From Rhizobiales bacterium 62-47 (GTDB lineage Bacteria; Pseudomonadota; Alphaproteobacteria; Rhizobiales; Xanthobacteraceae): a DNA stretch of 64,000 nucleotides. Of the stretch, positions 15,993 through 24,775 are shown one piece after another. The position numbers and the translations under genes are program-made. The notes beneath the pieces were generated by a model. It was not told the DNA's origin, did no database searches, and saw only the letters and a list, made by a program, of their open reading frames with translations. The first letter of the stretch is position 1. Each line of letters starts with the position of its first letter. Where the stretch lies: NCBI GenBank assembly GCA_001899255.1, contig MKVX01000008.1:62001-126000 (forward strand), written 5' to 3'.

Positions 15993-16852
15993 GCTGCTTC
16001 CTCCGAAAGTCCGTACTTGGCGAGAAGATGCTTTGGAGCGCCGCAGTCCGCGGCCGGCGGCGCGTTACCGCAGATGTCGACGTGTTTCGTCCAGATGCCT
16101 GTTTTTGCGAACCGGGCGATAATCGGCTCCCATTGCCCGTCGGTGAGGGTTGGTCCGGAGTCGGAAGATCGAACTTTGTTTAGAAGGCGATCAGCCGCAG
16201 CCACCACCGATGATCCCCTATCGGGAGGCTTGCGAGCATCCTCGTCAATCCAGAGGCGGGCTTTGGCCGTCCAGTCGACGAAACGGCTACCTATCGCCCT
16301 GTGGTGGTTTGCGAACCTGAACATCGATGCTTGGACGGCATCGGCACTACCAAGCCTGCTCAGAGCCCATTCGTGAGTTCCCGGGTCTAGTCCAAAATCA
16401 TTTGGAAGACGCTTTGCGCGTGTGCGCCTCTCTCCCTCATAGTTCTTAGATAGTTCTATAGATAGTTCGTGTGCAGGATCCGACACCGGTCCAGTGCAGG
16501 ATTCGACACCGGTAGCGACAATTACTGCACCGGTGTCATTCTCTGCACCGGTGTAGGAAGTGACACCGGTCCGAGACCGAAACCGGAACGAGTTCGTGTT
16601 CGCCTGCGACCCGCCCTTGGTGCTCTCGACGACCAACCAGGGGTCATCGCCCGCCTTCAATTCGTCTATTGCCTTGATGGCGCTTCGGCGGCTCCGGCCA
16701 ATCACCTTGCCGATCGTAGTAAAACTCGGATCGCATCGTCCCGTGCCAGGGTTGTAGAACTTCAGCAGAAGAGCCGTTGCAGCACATTTGGCCGTCGAGG
16801 AAATCTTCGTGTCGGCATGAATCGCCCAAAGGATATCGTGGTGCTCCGCCAT
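15989..16852 (-). CDS. Replication initiator-like protein with N-terminal winged HTH
   Basis: 287 residues. The N-terminal 90 residues are a helix-turn-helix domain of the phage replication-protein type (SSTAKCAATALLLKFYN, PSFTTIGKVIGRSRRSAIKA). A Thr/Gly-rich linker (about 94-138) follows, then a helical domain. The ATG at 16852 overlaps the DUF6074 stop (TGATG), so the longer reading from 16888 is unlikely. The linker coding region contains an iteron-like array (16440-16570). As in lambda O, an initiator that binds an origin inside its own gene is implied. The exact family is not recognised. Confidence 0.75.
   Translation of the reverse strand: MAEHHDILWAIHADTKISSTAKCAATALLLKFYNPGTGRCDPSFTTIGKVIGRSRRSAIKAIDELKAGDDPWLVVESTKGGSQANTNSFRFRSRTGVTSYTGAENDTGAVIVATGVESCTGPVSDPAHELSIELSKNYEGERRTRAKRLPNDFGLDPGTHEWALSRLGSADAVQASMFRFANHHRAIGSRFVDWTAKARLWIDEDARKPPDRGSSVVAAADRLLNKVRSSDSGPTLTDGQWEPIIARFAKTGIWTKHVDICGNAPPAADCGAPKHLLAKYGLSEEAA
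16440..16570. repeat. Iteron-like array with AT-rich repeats (candidate origin)
   Basis: Five ACCGGT cores at 16485, 16508, 16529, 16547 and 16565 are spaced 23, 21, 18 and 18 bp, about two helical turns. The first two lie in 23-bp near-identical units (start GTGCAGGAT). Next to them are three TAGTTC copies at 16440, 16451 and 16463 in AT-rich DNA. This iteron plus unwinding-element layout lies within the initiator gene. Confidence 0.7.
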
Positions 16853-17103
16853 CAGCGCGCCTCGCCTTGAGACATGACGCGGTGCCACACTTCGGCGCGC
16901 ACAGCCGACACAAAGGCGGCGATCTGCTCATCAATGAGGGATTGCTCGATACCGCGGCGGCGCAGAACAATGGCCTGCCGATCTGCCGAAAACGCCAGAT
17001 GACGTTCCGCCTGATCTGGGGCACGTTTCAGCATTCCGCCGGCAACGGCTTCGACTAGGTCGCGGCGGCGGGCGACGGGGAACGGGACGATTTTGGCGGT
17101 CAC
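16852..17103 (-). CDS. DUF6074 family small protein
   Basis: 83 residues with the N-terminal signature AKIVPFPVARRR and later VLRRRGIEQSLIDEQI, as in DUF6074 proteins of rhizobial mobile elements. Helical, basic, no known activity. It is first in the operon leading to the initiator, small genes and capsid. The start at 17103 is preceded by AGGGGG (CAGGGGGCGCGCGTG). Its promoter should lie in 17104-17245. Confidence 0.75.
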   Translation of the reverse strand: MTAKIVPFPVARRRDLVEAVAGGMLKRAPDQAERHLAFSADRQAIVLRRRGIEQSLIDEQIAAFVSAVRAEVWHRVMSQGEAR

Positions 17104-17465
17104 GCGCGCCCCCTGACAGTTGTCAGCGGCGTGATTTTGGTTTTACAACGTGGCGATTTGTTCCGGTCGCGTTCGCGAATGTTCATGGGAACGTTGCAAA
17201 ACGCACCTCGTTGATTATATGGGGCAAATGGCTCCTGCCATACTTGCCTCCACTTCATTCTTTTGTCGCTGCGCTATTCTGGCCCTCGAGGGAGCGGAAG
17301 AGCGCCCCGGATTTTCGAGGCGGCTGGCGAATGTGGGCGCCTTGCGGCCAAGTCTTGCTGACCTCGGAGCGGCGCCAGAGTAGCATGAGCCAAAGCCGAG
17401 TCGGGCTGCGGGCGTTCGCCCGCCCTGCCTAGGCATCAGTCAACCCGAGCCACGAGAACACGCCC
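17104..17465. other. Island end and sspB upstream region
   Basis: No gene seen. The left 140 bp belong to the island and should carry the promoter of the DUF6074-capsid operon. The attR core is at 17246-17256. The right part (17257-17465) is chromosomal and contains a short GGGCG/CGCCC hairpin before sspB. Confidence 0.55.
17246..17256. other. Putative attR core
   Basis: GCCTCCACTTC repeats the ssrA-terminal sequence at 5922-5932, and 5 of the next 7 bases also match. To its right are core sequences leading to sspB. Confidence 0.65.
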
Positions 17466-17978
17466 ATGGCCACCGACCATATTCGATACGACGTGCTTGC
17501 CCGCGATGCCTTGCGCGGCGTGCTGCGGCGCGTACTGATGGATGCCGCAGAACATGGCCTGCCCGGCGATCACCATTTTTACATCACGTTCCTGACCAAG
17601 GCCGACGGGGTGAAGCTGTCTCCACGACTGCTGGCGCAGCATCCCGAAGAAATGACGATCATCCTGCAACATCAGTTCTGGGATCTGGTGGTCACGGAGG
17701 ACCGATTCGAGGTCGGCCTGTCGTTCAGCGGTATTCCCGAGCGGCTGGTGGTGCCGTTCAGCGCCATCAAGAGTTTCCTCGATCCGTCCGTGCAGTTTGG
17801 CCTGCAGTTCGAAGCAGGTGACGCGGCAGCCGATGCGCCCGCCGCCAGCCTCCCGGTCACCCCTGCCGCCGTGGCGACTACGCCAGCCGAAACGGCTGAC
17901 GCCGATCACAACGAACCACCCGGCAGACCAAGCGAGGGCGCCGAAGTGGTGCGGCTGGATCGCTTCCGCAAAAAATAA
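17466..17978 (+). CDS. sspB: SspB-family ClpXP adaptor
   Basis: 170 residues. Residues 5-115 match the alphaproteobacterial SspB core (IRYDVLARDALRGVL, HHFYITFLT, ILQHQFWDLVV, LVVPFSAIKSFLDPSV). The middle is a Pro/Ala-rich linker and the end EVVRLDRFRKK is the ClpX-binding tail. SspB holds ssrA-tagged substrates and hands them to ClpXP. Without the island it would lie about 250 bp after ssrA, which makes the functional link explicit. Confidence 0.92.
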   Translation: MATDHIRYDVLARDALRGVLRRVLMDAAEHGLPGDHHFYITFLTKADGVKLSPRLLAQHPEEMTIILQHQFWDLVVTEDRFEVGLSFSGIPERLVVPFSAIKSFLDPSVQFGLQFEAGDAAADAPAASLPVTPAAVATTPAETADADHNEPPGRPSEGAEVVRLDRFRKK

Positions 17979-18027
17979 TCGGGCGAATTAAATCGCCGAC
18001 ATTAATATCGTAGTTCGACATTTCCTG

Positions 18028-18066
18028 AAGTCCGATCCAGCAACGCTGGATCGGACTTTTCTTTTG
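18028..18066 (+). terminator. Rho-independent terminator after sspB
   Basis: A 14-bp perfect stem (18028-18041 with 18045-18058), a 3-nt loop and a T-rich run TTTTCTTTT end sspB transcription. Confidence 0.9.
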
Positions 18067-18173
18067 TCGTCTGCGTCCATCGCATTGCGCCTGGTCGCTC
18101 ACACCGGATAGCGAGCCGAGGCAAAACCCGATATGTCGACGCCAGCCAAACTTTCTACATCAACGGACTCAGC

Positions 18174-19604
18174 ATGCCTCGATCAGCCAGCAAACCAGCC
18201 GCACGCGCAGCGGCGACCAAGACCCGAACCGAGACCGACAGTTTCGGCCCCATCGAGGTCGCATCGGACCGCTACTGGGGTGCACAGACGGAAAGGTCGA
18301 GACAGAACTTCCGCATCGGCCAGGACCGCATGCCGATGCCGATCGTCCACGCGCTCGGCATCGTCAAACTGGCCGCAGCGCGCACCAATCTCGAACTCGG
18401 CCTGCTCGATCAGCGGCGCGCCCGCGCCATCATCCGCGCCGCGCAGGAAGTCATCGACGGCAAATTCGACGATCATTTCCCGCTGGTGGTCTGGCAGACC
18501 GGGTCCGGCACTCAGACCAACATGAACCTCAACGAAGTGATCGCCAATCGTGCGATCGAACTGCTGGGCGGCGAACGCGGCGCCAAGAAGCCGGTACATC
18601 CGAACGATCACGTCAACATGAGCCAGTCGTCGAACGATTCGTTTCCGACTGCGATGCATATCGCCGCCGCACAGCGGATCACCTCGGACCTGATTCCGTC
18701 GCTCGACGCACTGCTCAAGGCGCTGCGCAAGAAAGAGAAGGCCTTCGCCAGAATCGTCAAGATCGGGCGGACTCACACACAGGATGCGACGCCTCTGACA
18801 CTTGGACAGGAGTTTTCGGGCTACGCCGCACAAATTGAAAGCGGCATTGCGCGACTTCGTGCGGCACTACGCGAACTCTATCCGTTGGCGCAAGGCGGCA
18901 CTGCCGTCGGCACCGGACTGAATTCGAAGCCGCGTTTTGCCAAGCTGTTCGCAAAGCACGCCGCGGCAATCACCAAATTGCCGTTCACCAGCGCGCCGAA
19001 CAAATTCGAGGCACTCGCTTCGAATGACGCCTATGTCTCGGTCCATGGCGCCATCAACTCGGTGGCTACCGCCCTCTTCAAGATCGCCAACGATATTCGC
19101 CTGCTCGGTTCAGGACCGCGCTCAGGGCTGGGTGAACTGATTTTGCCGGAGAACGAGCCGGGCTCATCGATAATGCCGGGCAAGGTCAATCCGACGCAGT
19201 GCGAGGCGATGACCATGGTGTGCTGTCAGGTGTTCGGCAATCAGACCACCGTGACCGTTGCCGGCAGCCAGGGTCATTTCGAATTGAACGTCTATAAGCC
19301 GGTGCTGGCATACTGTATGATGAATTCCATTCAGTTGATTGCAGACGCGGCCCGTTCCTTCACCGAACATTGTGTGGCCGGTATCCAGGCCAACGAAAAA
19401 CGCATCCAGGAACTTATGGAACTCTCCCTGATGCTGGTGACTGCGCTCGCGCCAAAAATCGGCTACGACAACGCTGCCAAAGTTGCAAAAACTGCCCATG
19501 CCAGAGGGACAACTTTAAAGGATGAGGCTGTGCGTCTCGGCTTCGTCACGGCAGTGGAATTCGACCGATTGGTCCAGCCTGACAAAATGACACATCCCGG
19601 CTGA
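18174..19604 (+). CDS. fumC: Class II fumarate hydratase
   Basis: 476 residues. The fumarase/aspartase signature [11 protein letters not shown] lies at 330-340, the substrate-binding SSNDSFPT near 150-157, and [10 protein letters not shown] and [11 protein letters not shown] regions are present. It interconverts fumarate and malate in the TCA cycle; class II enzymes have no Fe-S cluster. The first about 18 residues are a Lys/Ala-rich extension before [11 protein letters not shown], where most fumarases begin. Confidence 0.96.
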   Translation: MPRSASKPAARAAATKTRTETDSFGPIEVASDRYWGAQTERSRQNFRIGQDRMPMPIVHALGIVKLAAARTNLELGLLDQRRARAIIRAAQEVIDGKFDDHFPLVVWQTGSGTQTNMNLNEVIANRAIELLGGERGAKKPVHPNDHVNMSQSSNDSFPTAMHIAAAQRITSDLIPSLDALLKALRKKEKAFARIVKIGRTHTQDATPLTLGQEFSGYAAQIESGIARLRAALRELYPLAQGGTAVGTGLNSKPRFAKLFAKHAAAITKLPFTSAPNKFEALASNDAYVSVHGAINSVATALFKIANDIRLLGSGPRSGLGELILPENEPGSSIMPGKVNPTQCEAMTMVCCQVFGNQTTVTVAGSQGHFELNVYKPVLAYCMMNSIQLIADAARSFTEHCVAGIQANEKRIQELMELSLMLVTALAPKIGYDNAAKVAKTAHARGTTLKDEAVRLGFVTAVEFDRLVQPDKMTHPG

Positions 19605-19836
19605 CGAGAATTTGCCGCAATTGTTCCTGACAGCGGTTAGCTGAAGAAATAATTATAATTTATACATCCGAAAGGCTGGTACTGATTTGAACCTGTCACC
19701 GCGTCGTGGCGGCTTACAATTAAATCATTCCCGACCAATCGATGAATATTGCAGTTCAACCCCAATTAACCCGCAACAAAAATATGAAGTTAAAGGTGAT
19801 CGAGCAGGCCGTGCCCGTTAGTAGAGGGAGGCCGAG

Positions 19837-20025
19837 TTGGGTGAACTCGTCAACCTGAACCGATTTAAAAAAAGCGCTGCACGAGAGCGTGCAGCCAAGC
19901 AGGCCGACGCGAATCGCGTCCGATTTGGCCGCACCAAATCTGAACGCGCGATCGAAGAGGATCGCGTGCGACGAGCAAGCGAAGTGCTGGACCAGCACCG
20001 CATCGACGGCAAGGACGCCTCATGA
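19837..20025 (+). CDS. DUF4169 family protein
   Basis: 62 residues, very basic and helical: VNLNRFKKSAAR at the start and ANRVRFGRTKSERA in the middle are the DUF4169 hallmarks. It starts with TTG at 19837 preceded by GGGAGG. It is typically found next to fumC and an RHH gene in Rhizobiales, as here, and its stop overlaps the RHH start by 4 nt. The function is unknown. The 230-bp AT-rich gap to fumC probably holds a promoter. Confidence 0.82.
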   Translation: MGELVNLNRFKKSAARERAAKQADANRVRFGRTKSERAIEEDRVRRASEVLDQHRIDGKDAS

Positions 20026-20297
20026 AATCGCCAGTGGTGAAAAGATCTATTGTTGTTGCCGGTCATAAGACCAGCGTTAGCCTCGAAGAAGCCTTCTGGA
20101 ACGGGATGAAAGAAATCTCCGGACTGCGCAACATGACGTTGTCGGAGCTTGTCGGCGAGATCGACGGTAATCGCCAGCAGGGCAACCTGTCTTCGGCGAT
20201 TCGGCTCTTCGTGCTGGATTACTTCCGGACCCGCACCTCACCTCAGCAGCCGTCGGTCGGACCAGACGGTCACCATCCAGAATCGGCCCGCCCCTAG
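20022..20297 (+). CDS. Ribbon-helix-helix protein (RHH_4), copy 1
   Basis: 91 residues. Strand VVKRSIVVAGHKTSVSLEEAFWNGMKEI followed by two helices and LSSAIRLFVLDYF is the RHH_4 pattern. These are dimeric DNA-binding proteins. It is co-translated with DUF4169. A paralogue follows at 20546 with the same motif (HKTSVSLE, AFW, LSSAIRLFVLDYFR), indicating tandem duplication. Its targets are unknown. Confidence 0.85.
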   Translation: MKSPVVKRSIVVAGHKTSVSLEEAFWNGMKEISGLRNMTLSELVGEIDGNRQQGNLSSAIRLFVLDYFRTRTSPQQPSVGPDGHHPESARP

Positions 20298-20545
20298 AAT
20301 CCCGCCTTCCTCGGCGGATATCATTACGCGATTTGCTGCTCTAGGTTTTTTACCGAATAGCGAACGCAGCGAATTTGGCTTACGGAATACGGGTATCTCG
20401 ACACAACACACGTCGGGATCGATTGCCGGCCAAGACGGCCAGCAACCGTAGACTCCGCAAGTTCGGCGCCGTTTCTCCGATCGAATGACAGGCTCGACAA
20501 GCGTGCGTTTTGGCGCGCGAAGTCGCGTGCGCGAATAGGTACGAC

Positions 20546-20875
20546 ATGACGACTCTCGATATCGAACCGGATGAGCAGACCACGCCTCCGCGCGGGTATG
20601 CAGTCGTAAAACGCTCCGTGATGGTTGGTGGACATAAGACCAGCGTCAGTCTGGAAGATGCTTTCTGGATCAGCTTGAAGGATATCGCTCTGCGCAGCAG
20701 CCTCTCGTTGTCCGGGCTACTGGAGAAGATCGACCGGCATCGCCAGACCAGCAATCTCTCATCGGCGATCCGTCTATTCGTGCTGGATTACTTTCGAAAG
20801 CGCGCCATCAGCATGATGTTCATCGGCGAGCGGCAGAGCGGATCGCCCGCCGTCACGCCGGGCTCCACCAAATAA
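20546..20875 (+). CDS. Ribbon-helix-helix protein (RHH_4), copy 2
   Basis: 109 residues from the ATG at 20546 (AGG 6 nt upstream; the longer reading from 20510 is not conserved). It shares VKRSVMVGGHKTSVSLEDAFW and the LSSAIRLFVLDYFRKR end with the upstream copy, but has a longer N-terminal acidic head and a different tail. The 250-bp gap between the copies has its own AT-rich region and probably its own promoter. It ends directly tail-to-tail with the AsmA gene. Confidence 0.82.
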   Translation: MTTLDIEPDEQTTPPRGYAVVKRSVMVGGHKTSVSLEDAFWISLKDIALRSSLSLSGLLEKIDRHRQTSNLSSAIRLFVLDYFRKRAISMMFIGERQSGSPAVTPGSTK

Positions 20876-23800
20876 TCAACGGACAGCATTGGCCGCCGGC
20901 GGCGCGATCACCAACGGGGCGCGCGGCTTGGGCGCCCGGGCTCCCGGGGCCGGCCGGATTTCGATTGGCGGCGGCAGCGGCGCGACGTGGGGGCTGGACG
21001 ACACGCTCGAAACATCCGGAACCGCGGCAGGCGGCGCAGTTGTAGCCTTAGGCCTGGCAGGGCTGCGGCGCGGATCACTGCCAGGCAGCGGCACATCGCC
21101 CGATGGTGGGGATGCCGCTGGCGCGACGGCTGGACGCGGCGCGGCGTTCTCCTGCGGGGGTGGCGCCACTACTGGCGGCGGCGCGGCCACGACAGGCGGC
21201 GTCGCCGCGCTCCTTTCAAGCGCTTCCAGCCGCCGCGTCTCACGATCGATCGCCCGCACGGCGAGCCACGAAGACAGGGCCGTCACGTCGACGGTCCGAT
21301 GCAACCCGTCCGGTGAGCCCACCGCAAACACTTCAATCACCGGACGCGCCCCGCTTTGCCCAGGGACCGCAGGCGTCAGGCTGGCGCGAATATCCGCCTG
21401 ATCGGCGATGATGTCGTACCCGCCCGACACCACGGCTTTGGCGCCGTCGGACTCCAGAACCGTCGTACCGACACTCAACCGACCGTCCCTGACGGTGAAG
21501 GGAATCTGCGCCTTGCCGACCGCAAAGCGGCCCGATGACAGTGTCGCCTCGACAAGCGACCGGAGTGTCGCATCGCTGTTGACCTGTCCGCTATCGCTGG
21601 CCTGAATTGCGGCGTCCACGGCCTTGGCATCGAGTCCGGCGATCCGAGGCGAATCGAGTGATAGCGTGCCACTGCCGGATAGCGCTCCCGCCAATGCGGA
21701 TACGCTTCGACCCTGACTAGCCAGTGTCATTTGCATGGCGGCGCGGCCTTCCGGCATGACAAGCGAGCGATATCGCAGCGCTGCGCCATCGACATCGGCG
21801 AACTGAACCTGAGCATTCAAGGCGAGACCGGCGGACGATGGCTTGGCCTCTATTTCCGCGCGGACTTCGCCACCGCCAATGCCAGCTTTGATGTCGGCGA
21901 AGTTGAGCGCCTGACCGTCACTCTTGATCGTCCCGCTCACCGGCCGAAGTTCGCTGCCGCCGGGAAGCGCGCCGCGCAGCGCCTGAAAGCCGAGACGGCC
22001 CCGCCAGGTCTGCAAAATTCCACGACCGAGCGGACTATCCGCATCGCCATCATCCCCGGCGCCGATCGCGAACGCGAACGCTTTCGGGAGATCGAGCGAA
22101 TCCATGCCGATCTCGCCATCGACAACCTTTTCGCTCCCGAGCGTGACTGCGACATGTCCGCGAAGGCGCGCGCCGGCGACATTGCCGTCGATATTCGCCA
22201 ATCCCAGTTTGCCGTCGGCAAGCGTGACATGCGACGACAGGCTGACGTTCTGCCCCGCCGGATTGGATGGCTTGAGATTGAGCAATGGCGCGAAGTTTCC
22301 GCGGCGGACGTTCAGATTCACATCCGCCGCCGGCTGCGCGGCCGCCACATTCATGGTGCCCTGAATATCGGCATCAATGTCAGTACCTGACAATCTGGTC
22401 TGCACGCGCATTGGTGCCCGCCACTTGCCGGTGATGCTGCCCTCGACCTGAGCGGACGCGTCCGTTGCCGCCACGGCCCGATCGAGTGCCAGCAGGCCGA
22501 GTAATGATTGCCCATGAGGCGAAGAGAGTTTCCAGTTGGCCGCAAAATCGCTCTGCACCAGTGCGTCAACATCGATACTGCGCACAAGCTGCGCTCTCGG
22601 CGTCGCCGTCAGGGTCACGGTACCAGTGACTTGCGGCAAGCCGATATCGATCGTCGCACGCGCGTCGGCCAGGTTGCGGTCCTTGCTGTTCTTGCCGAGA
22701 CCGACGGCGAGCTTGAATTGCGAGGCACCGCGCGTATTGCCTGCCGACGCACCGATGCGATCCGCGAGCATGGGCGCCATCGGCTTCAGCAAGGCCGTCA
22801 ATTGATCGACTGAGGTCGCTGCGGCATTCAGCGTCAATTCTCCCGTCGTCTCATCGCGATTGAAGGTGCCGGTCCCCTCTACCGTCAACCCACTCACCGA
22901 ACCGATCTTGAGCTGCGCAAGGGTGACTGTCTTTGGATCGTAACCGACCTTGACCGCGAACGGGCGCAACTCCTGCCCCGATAAGATGGCATTCGCGACA
23001 TTCAACGTGAGCTGTGCGCGATCCGGCCATTCCGTCTGTGGCCCGCCGACGGCCCGCACAAGCGCTGCCGCGGTGTCGAGATCGAGCCGATCCGCCGTGA
23101 GAGCACCGTCGAATTCGGAATCTCCACTCAGCCCGCGCGCAAACAGTGCTATCCGTCCTGCCAGCGTGCCGCCATCGAACTCGGCCTTGAGGTCCGTCAC
23201 CGCGATGCGGTCGGAAGCAAAATCGACCTGACCGCTGACCCGCAACGATTTCTGGCTGCGATAGCTTTCCGCGCGGCCGGTGAACCAGCTAATCAGTACG
23301 GCGGGATCGGATGAATCGATATTGATCCTGCCGCCAAACCCGATGGTTGGATTGGCCGACGTCACGGCACCGCGCAGGTTGACGACGGTCGCGCCCGGAG
23401 CCCGAAATTCCAGGCGTTCGACCGTCCATGCCTGATCGTCAGCGCGCAACCCGGCATTCAAATCCTGGATCGCACGGCCCCCGAGCATGACTTGCTCACC
23501 CGCGACATCGATCTGCATCGGCACTGCCACGCGTGGCACGGTCGCAAGCAAGCCGCGCAAGTTCGCTAACCAGCGGGTCGGCTCGGCCGCGCCGGTGCGT
23601 TTGGCCAGCACTTTGTCGGCATCGAGCTGCCGTGCCGACAATTTCGCGCGCAAGACGGGTGAAGCGCCGAACTGCAAATCGGCACTCCCGGCGAACTTCA
23701 GTGCTGCATCGTCGAACCCATAACTGGTTTCCAGTTGCTCCAATCGCGCGCGCGCGGCATCGGCCTTGAGCTTTGCCGAAATCCGCCACGGCACACTTGC

Positions 23801-24547
23801 GTTGCTGCCTGTTTTGGCTGCGCTGCCGCCAGCAAACGTTATGGCGCCATCAAACCGCGGCGCCCGCTGTTCGAATGCGAGAACACCATCGAGATCGACA
23901 GATGTGCCTTGCGCGCCCGACTCGAGCCCCAGATGCAGCCGGACGCCGGTGCCATCACCGGTTTGACCCGACGATACGCGAAACGGGTAGCGTGAACCCG
24001 ACCAGGTGAAATTGCCATCACCACGGATCGAACCTGCCAATGCGCGCACGTCGCCACTGAAGGCGATGTCATTCAGCTCCAGCGTACTCCGGCTCGCGGC
24101 GTCATGTAATGCAATGCGGCCGGTGACATTCAACCGGTCGATCGCCAACGAACCGAGACTGGCGCTCCCCGACGAAGCCGGCCAGTCGAGCCGCCCCTGC
24201 CGGTCCAAGCCGAGGTCGAGTGCCATCCCGTTGATTGTGAGTTCGGTCGCTCGCCACTCGCCGCGCATCAACGAACCAAGGCTGAATTCGACGTCGAGTT
24301 TTTCAGCGCGTACCTTGCCGAGATCGTTCGGGCCACCCACCACGACCGAGCGAAGCGACAGCGATGGTGTCGGCAGCAACCGTGCGTCGAGCGCACCGCC
24401 GACGCGGACCTGCGCGCCAATGATGCGGCTGGCCTCCGCCTCGAACTGCGGACGAAACTGGCTCCAATCGATGAAATACGGTCCGATCAGCGCGGCAAGC
24501 AACGCAATGATAAAAGCGATTGCCAATCCGAGCAGCGTCGTCTGCAC
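20876..24547 (-). CDS. AsmA-family envelope protein
   Basis: 1,223 residues from a GTG at 24547 with GGGGAG upstream; the earlier in-frame ATG would add 30 non-conserved residues. One N-terminal membrane anchor (about residues 4-24) then IDWSQFRPQFEAEASRIIGA, the AsmA-family N-terminal signature. The large remainder is repeating beta-strand material as in AsmA/TamB-type bridge proteins, and a Pro/Ala-rich tail of about 130 residues follows. The family is linked to phospholipid transport and outer membrane biogenesis. It abuts the RHH gene with no spacer. Confidence 0.85.
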   Translation of the reverse strand: MQTTLLGLAIAFIIALLAALIGPYFIDWSQFRPQFEAEASRIIGAQVRVGGALDARLLPTPSLSLRSVVVGGPNDLGKVRAEKLDVEFSLGSLMRGEWRATELTINGMALDLGLDRQGRLDWPASSGSASLGSLAIDRLNVTGRIALHDAASRSTLELNDIAFSGDVRALAGSIRGDGNFTWSGSRYPFRVSSGQTGDGTGVRLHLGLESGAQGTSVDLDGVLAFEQRAPRFDGAITFAGGSAAKTGSNASVPWRISAKLKADAARARLEQLETSYGFDDAALKFAGSADLQFGASPVLRAKLSARQLDADKVLAKRTGAAEPTRWLANLRGLLATVPRVAVPMQIDVAGEQVMLGGRAIQDLNAGLRADDQAWTVERLEFRAPGATVVNLRGAVTSANPTIGFGGRINIDSSDPAVLISWFTGRAESYRSQKSLRVSGQVDFASDRIAVTDLKAEFDGGTLAGRIALFARGLSGDSEFDGALTADRLDLDTAAALVRAVGGPQTEWPDRAQLTLNVANAILSGQELRPFAVKVGYDPKTVTLAQLKIGSVSGLTVEGTGTFNRDETTGELTLNAAATSVDQLTALLKPMAPMLADRIGASAGNTRGASQFKLAVGLGKNSKDRNLADARATIDIGLPQVTGTVTLTATPRAQLVRSIDVDALVQSDFAANWKLSSPHGQSLLGLLALDRAVAATDASAQVEGSITGKWRAPMRVQTRLSGTDIDADIQGTMNVAAAQPAADVNLNVRRGNFAPLLNLKPSNPAGQNVSLSSHVTLADGKLGLANIDGNVAGARLRGHVAVTLGSEKVVDGEIGMDSLDLPKAFAFAIGAGDDGDADSPLGRGILQTWRGRLGFQALRGALPGGSELRPVSGTIKSDGQALNFADIKAGIGGGEVRAEIEAKPSSAGLALNAQVQFADVDGAALRYRSLVMPEGRAAMQMTLASQGRSVSALAGALSGSGTLSLDSPRIAGLDAKAVDAAIQASDSGQVNSDATLRSLVEATLSSGRFAVGKAQIPFTVRDGRLSVGTTVLESDGAKAVVSGGYDIIADQADIRASLTPAVPGQSGARPVIEVFAVGSPDGLHRTVDVTALSSWLAVRAIDRETRRLEALERSAATPPVVAAPPPVVAPPPQENAAPRPAVAPAASPPSGDVPLPGSDPRRSPARPKATTAPPAAVPDVSSVSSSPHVAPLPPPIEIRPAPGARAPKPRAPLVIAPPAANAVR

Positions 24548-24775
24548 GGCCTCTCCCCTCAAGCATTGTCCGACGCGAGGCGCAGCACCTCGCAACGCAC
24601 GGCCGAAGCTGACGATTGCTGCCGCGCATCGGACCACGGTGCCCGCAGCGAACGGCCTCCAGATATGGTGCCGACGAAACTAGCGCCGAAGCAGAGCCAG
24701 ATATAGTGGGAACTATGGCAAAGTCACAGCAGCGATCAGGTGTCGCTCACCACAGCGTGACGAGATGTCGCTAGA

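Larger units (their letters stand above)
5922..17256. mobile_element. Integrative element at ssrA (satellite- or prophage-like island)
   Basis: About 11.3 kb between two copies of GCCTCCACTTC (5922-5932 and 17246-17256; 16 of 18 bases match when extended to the right). The contents are an integrase next to the ssrA end, an AlpA-like regulator, small island genes, a phosphoesterase-NTPase, an Arr-like enzyme, a small HTH protein, a major capsid protein, a replication initiator and a DUF6074 gene. Virion genes other than the capsid are absent. The flanking genes (ssrA, sspB) are core genes, so the borders make biological sense. The att repeat is short and the exact crossover point is inferred. 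Confidence 0.8.
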
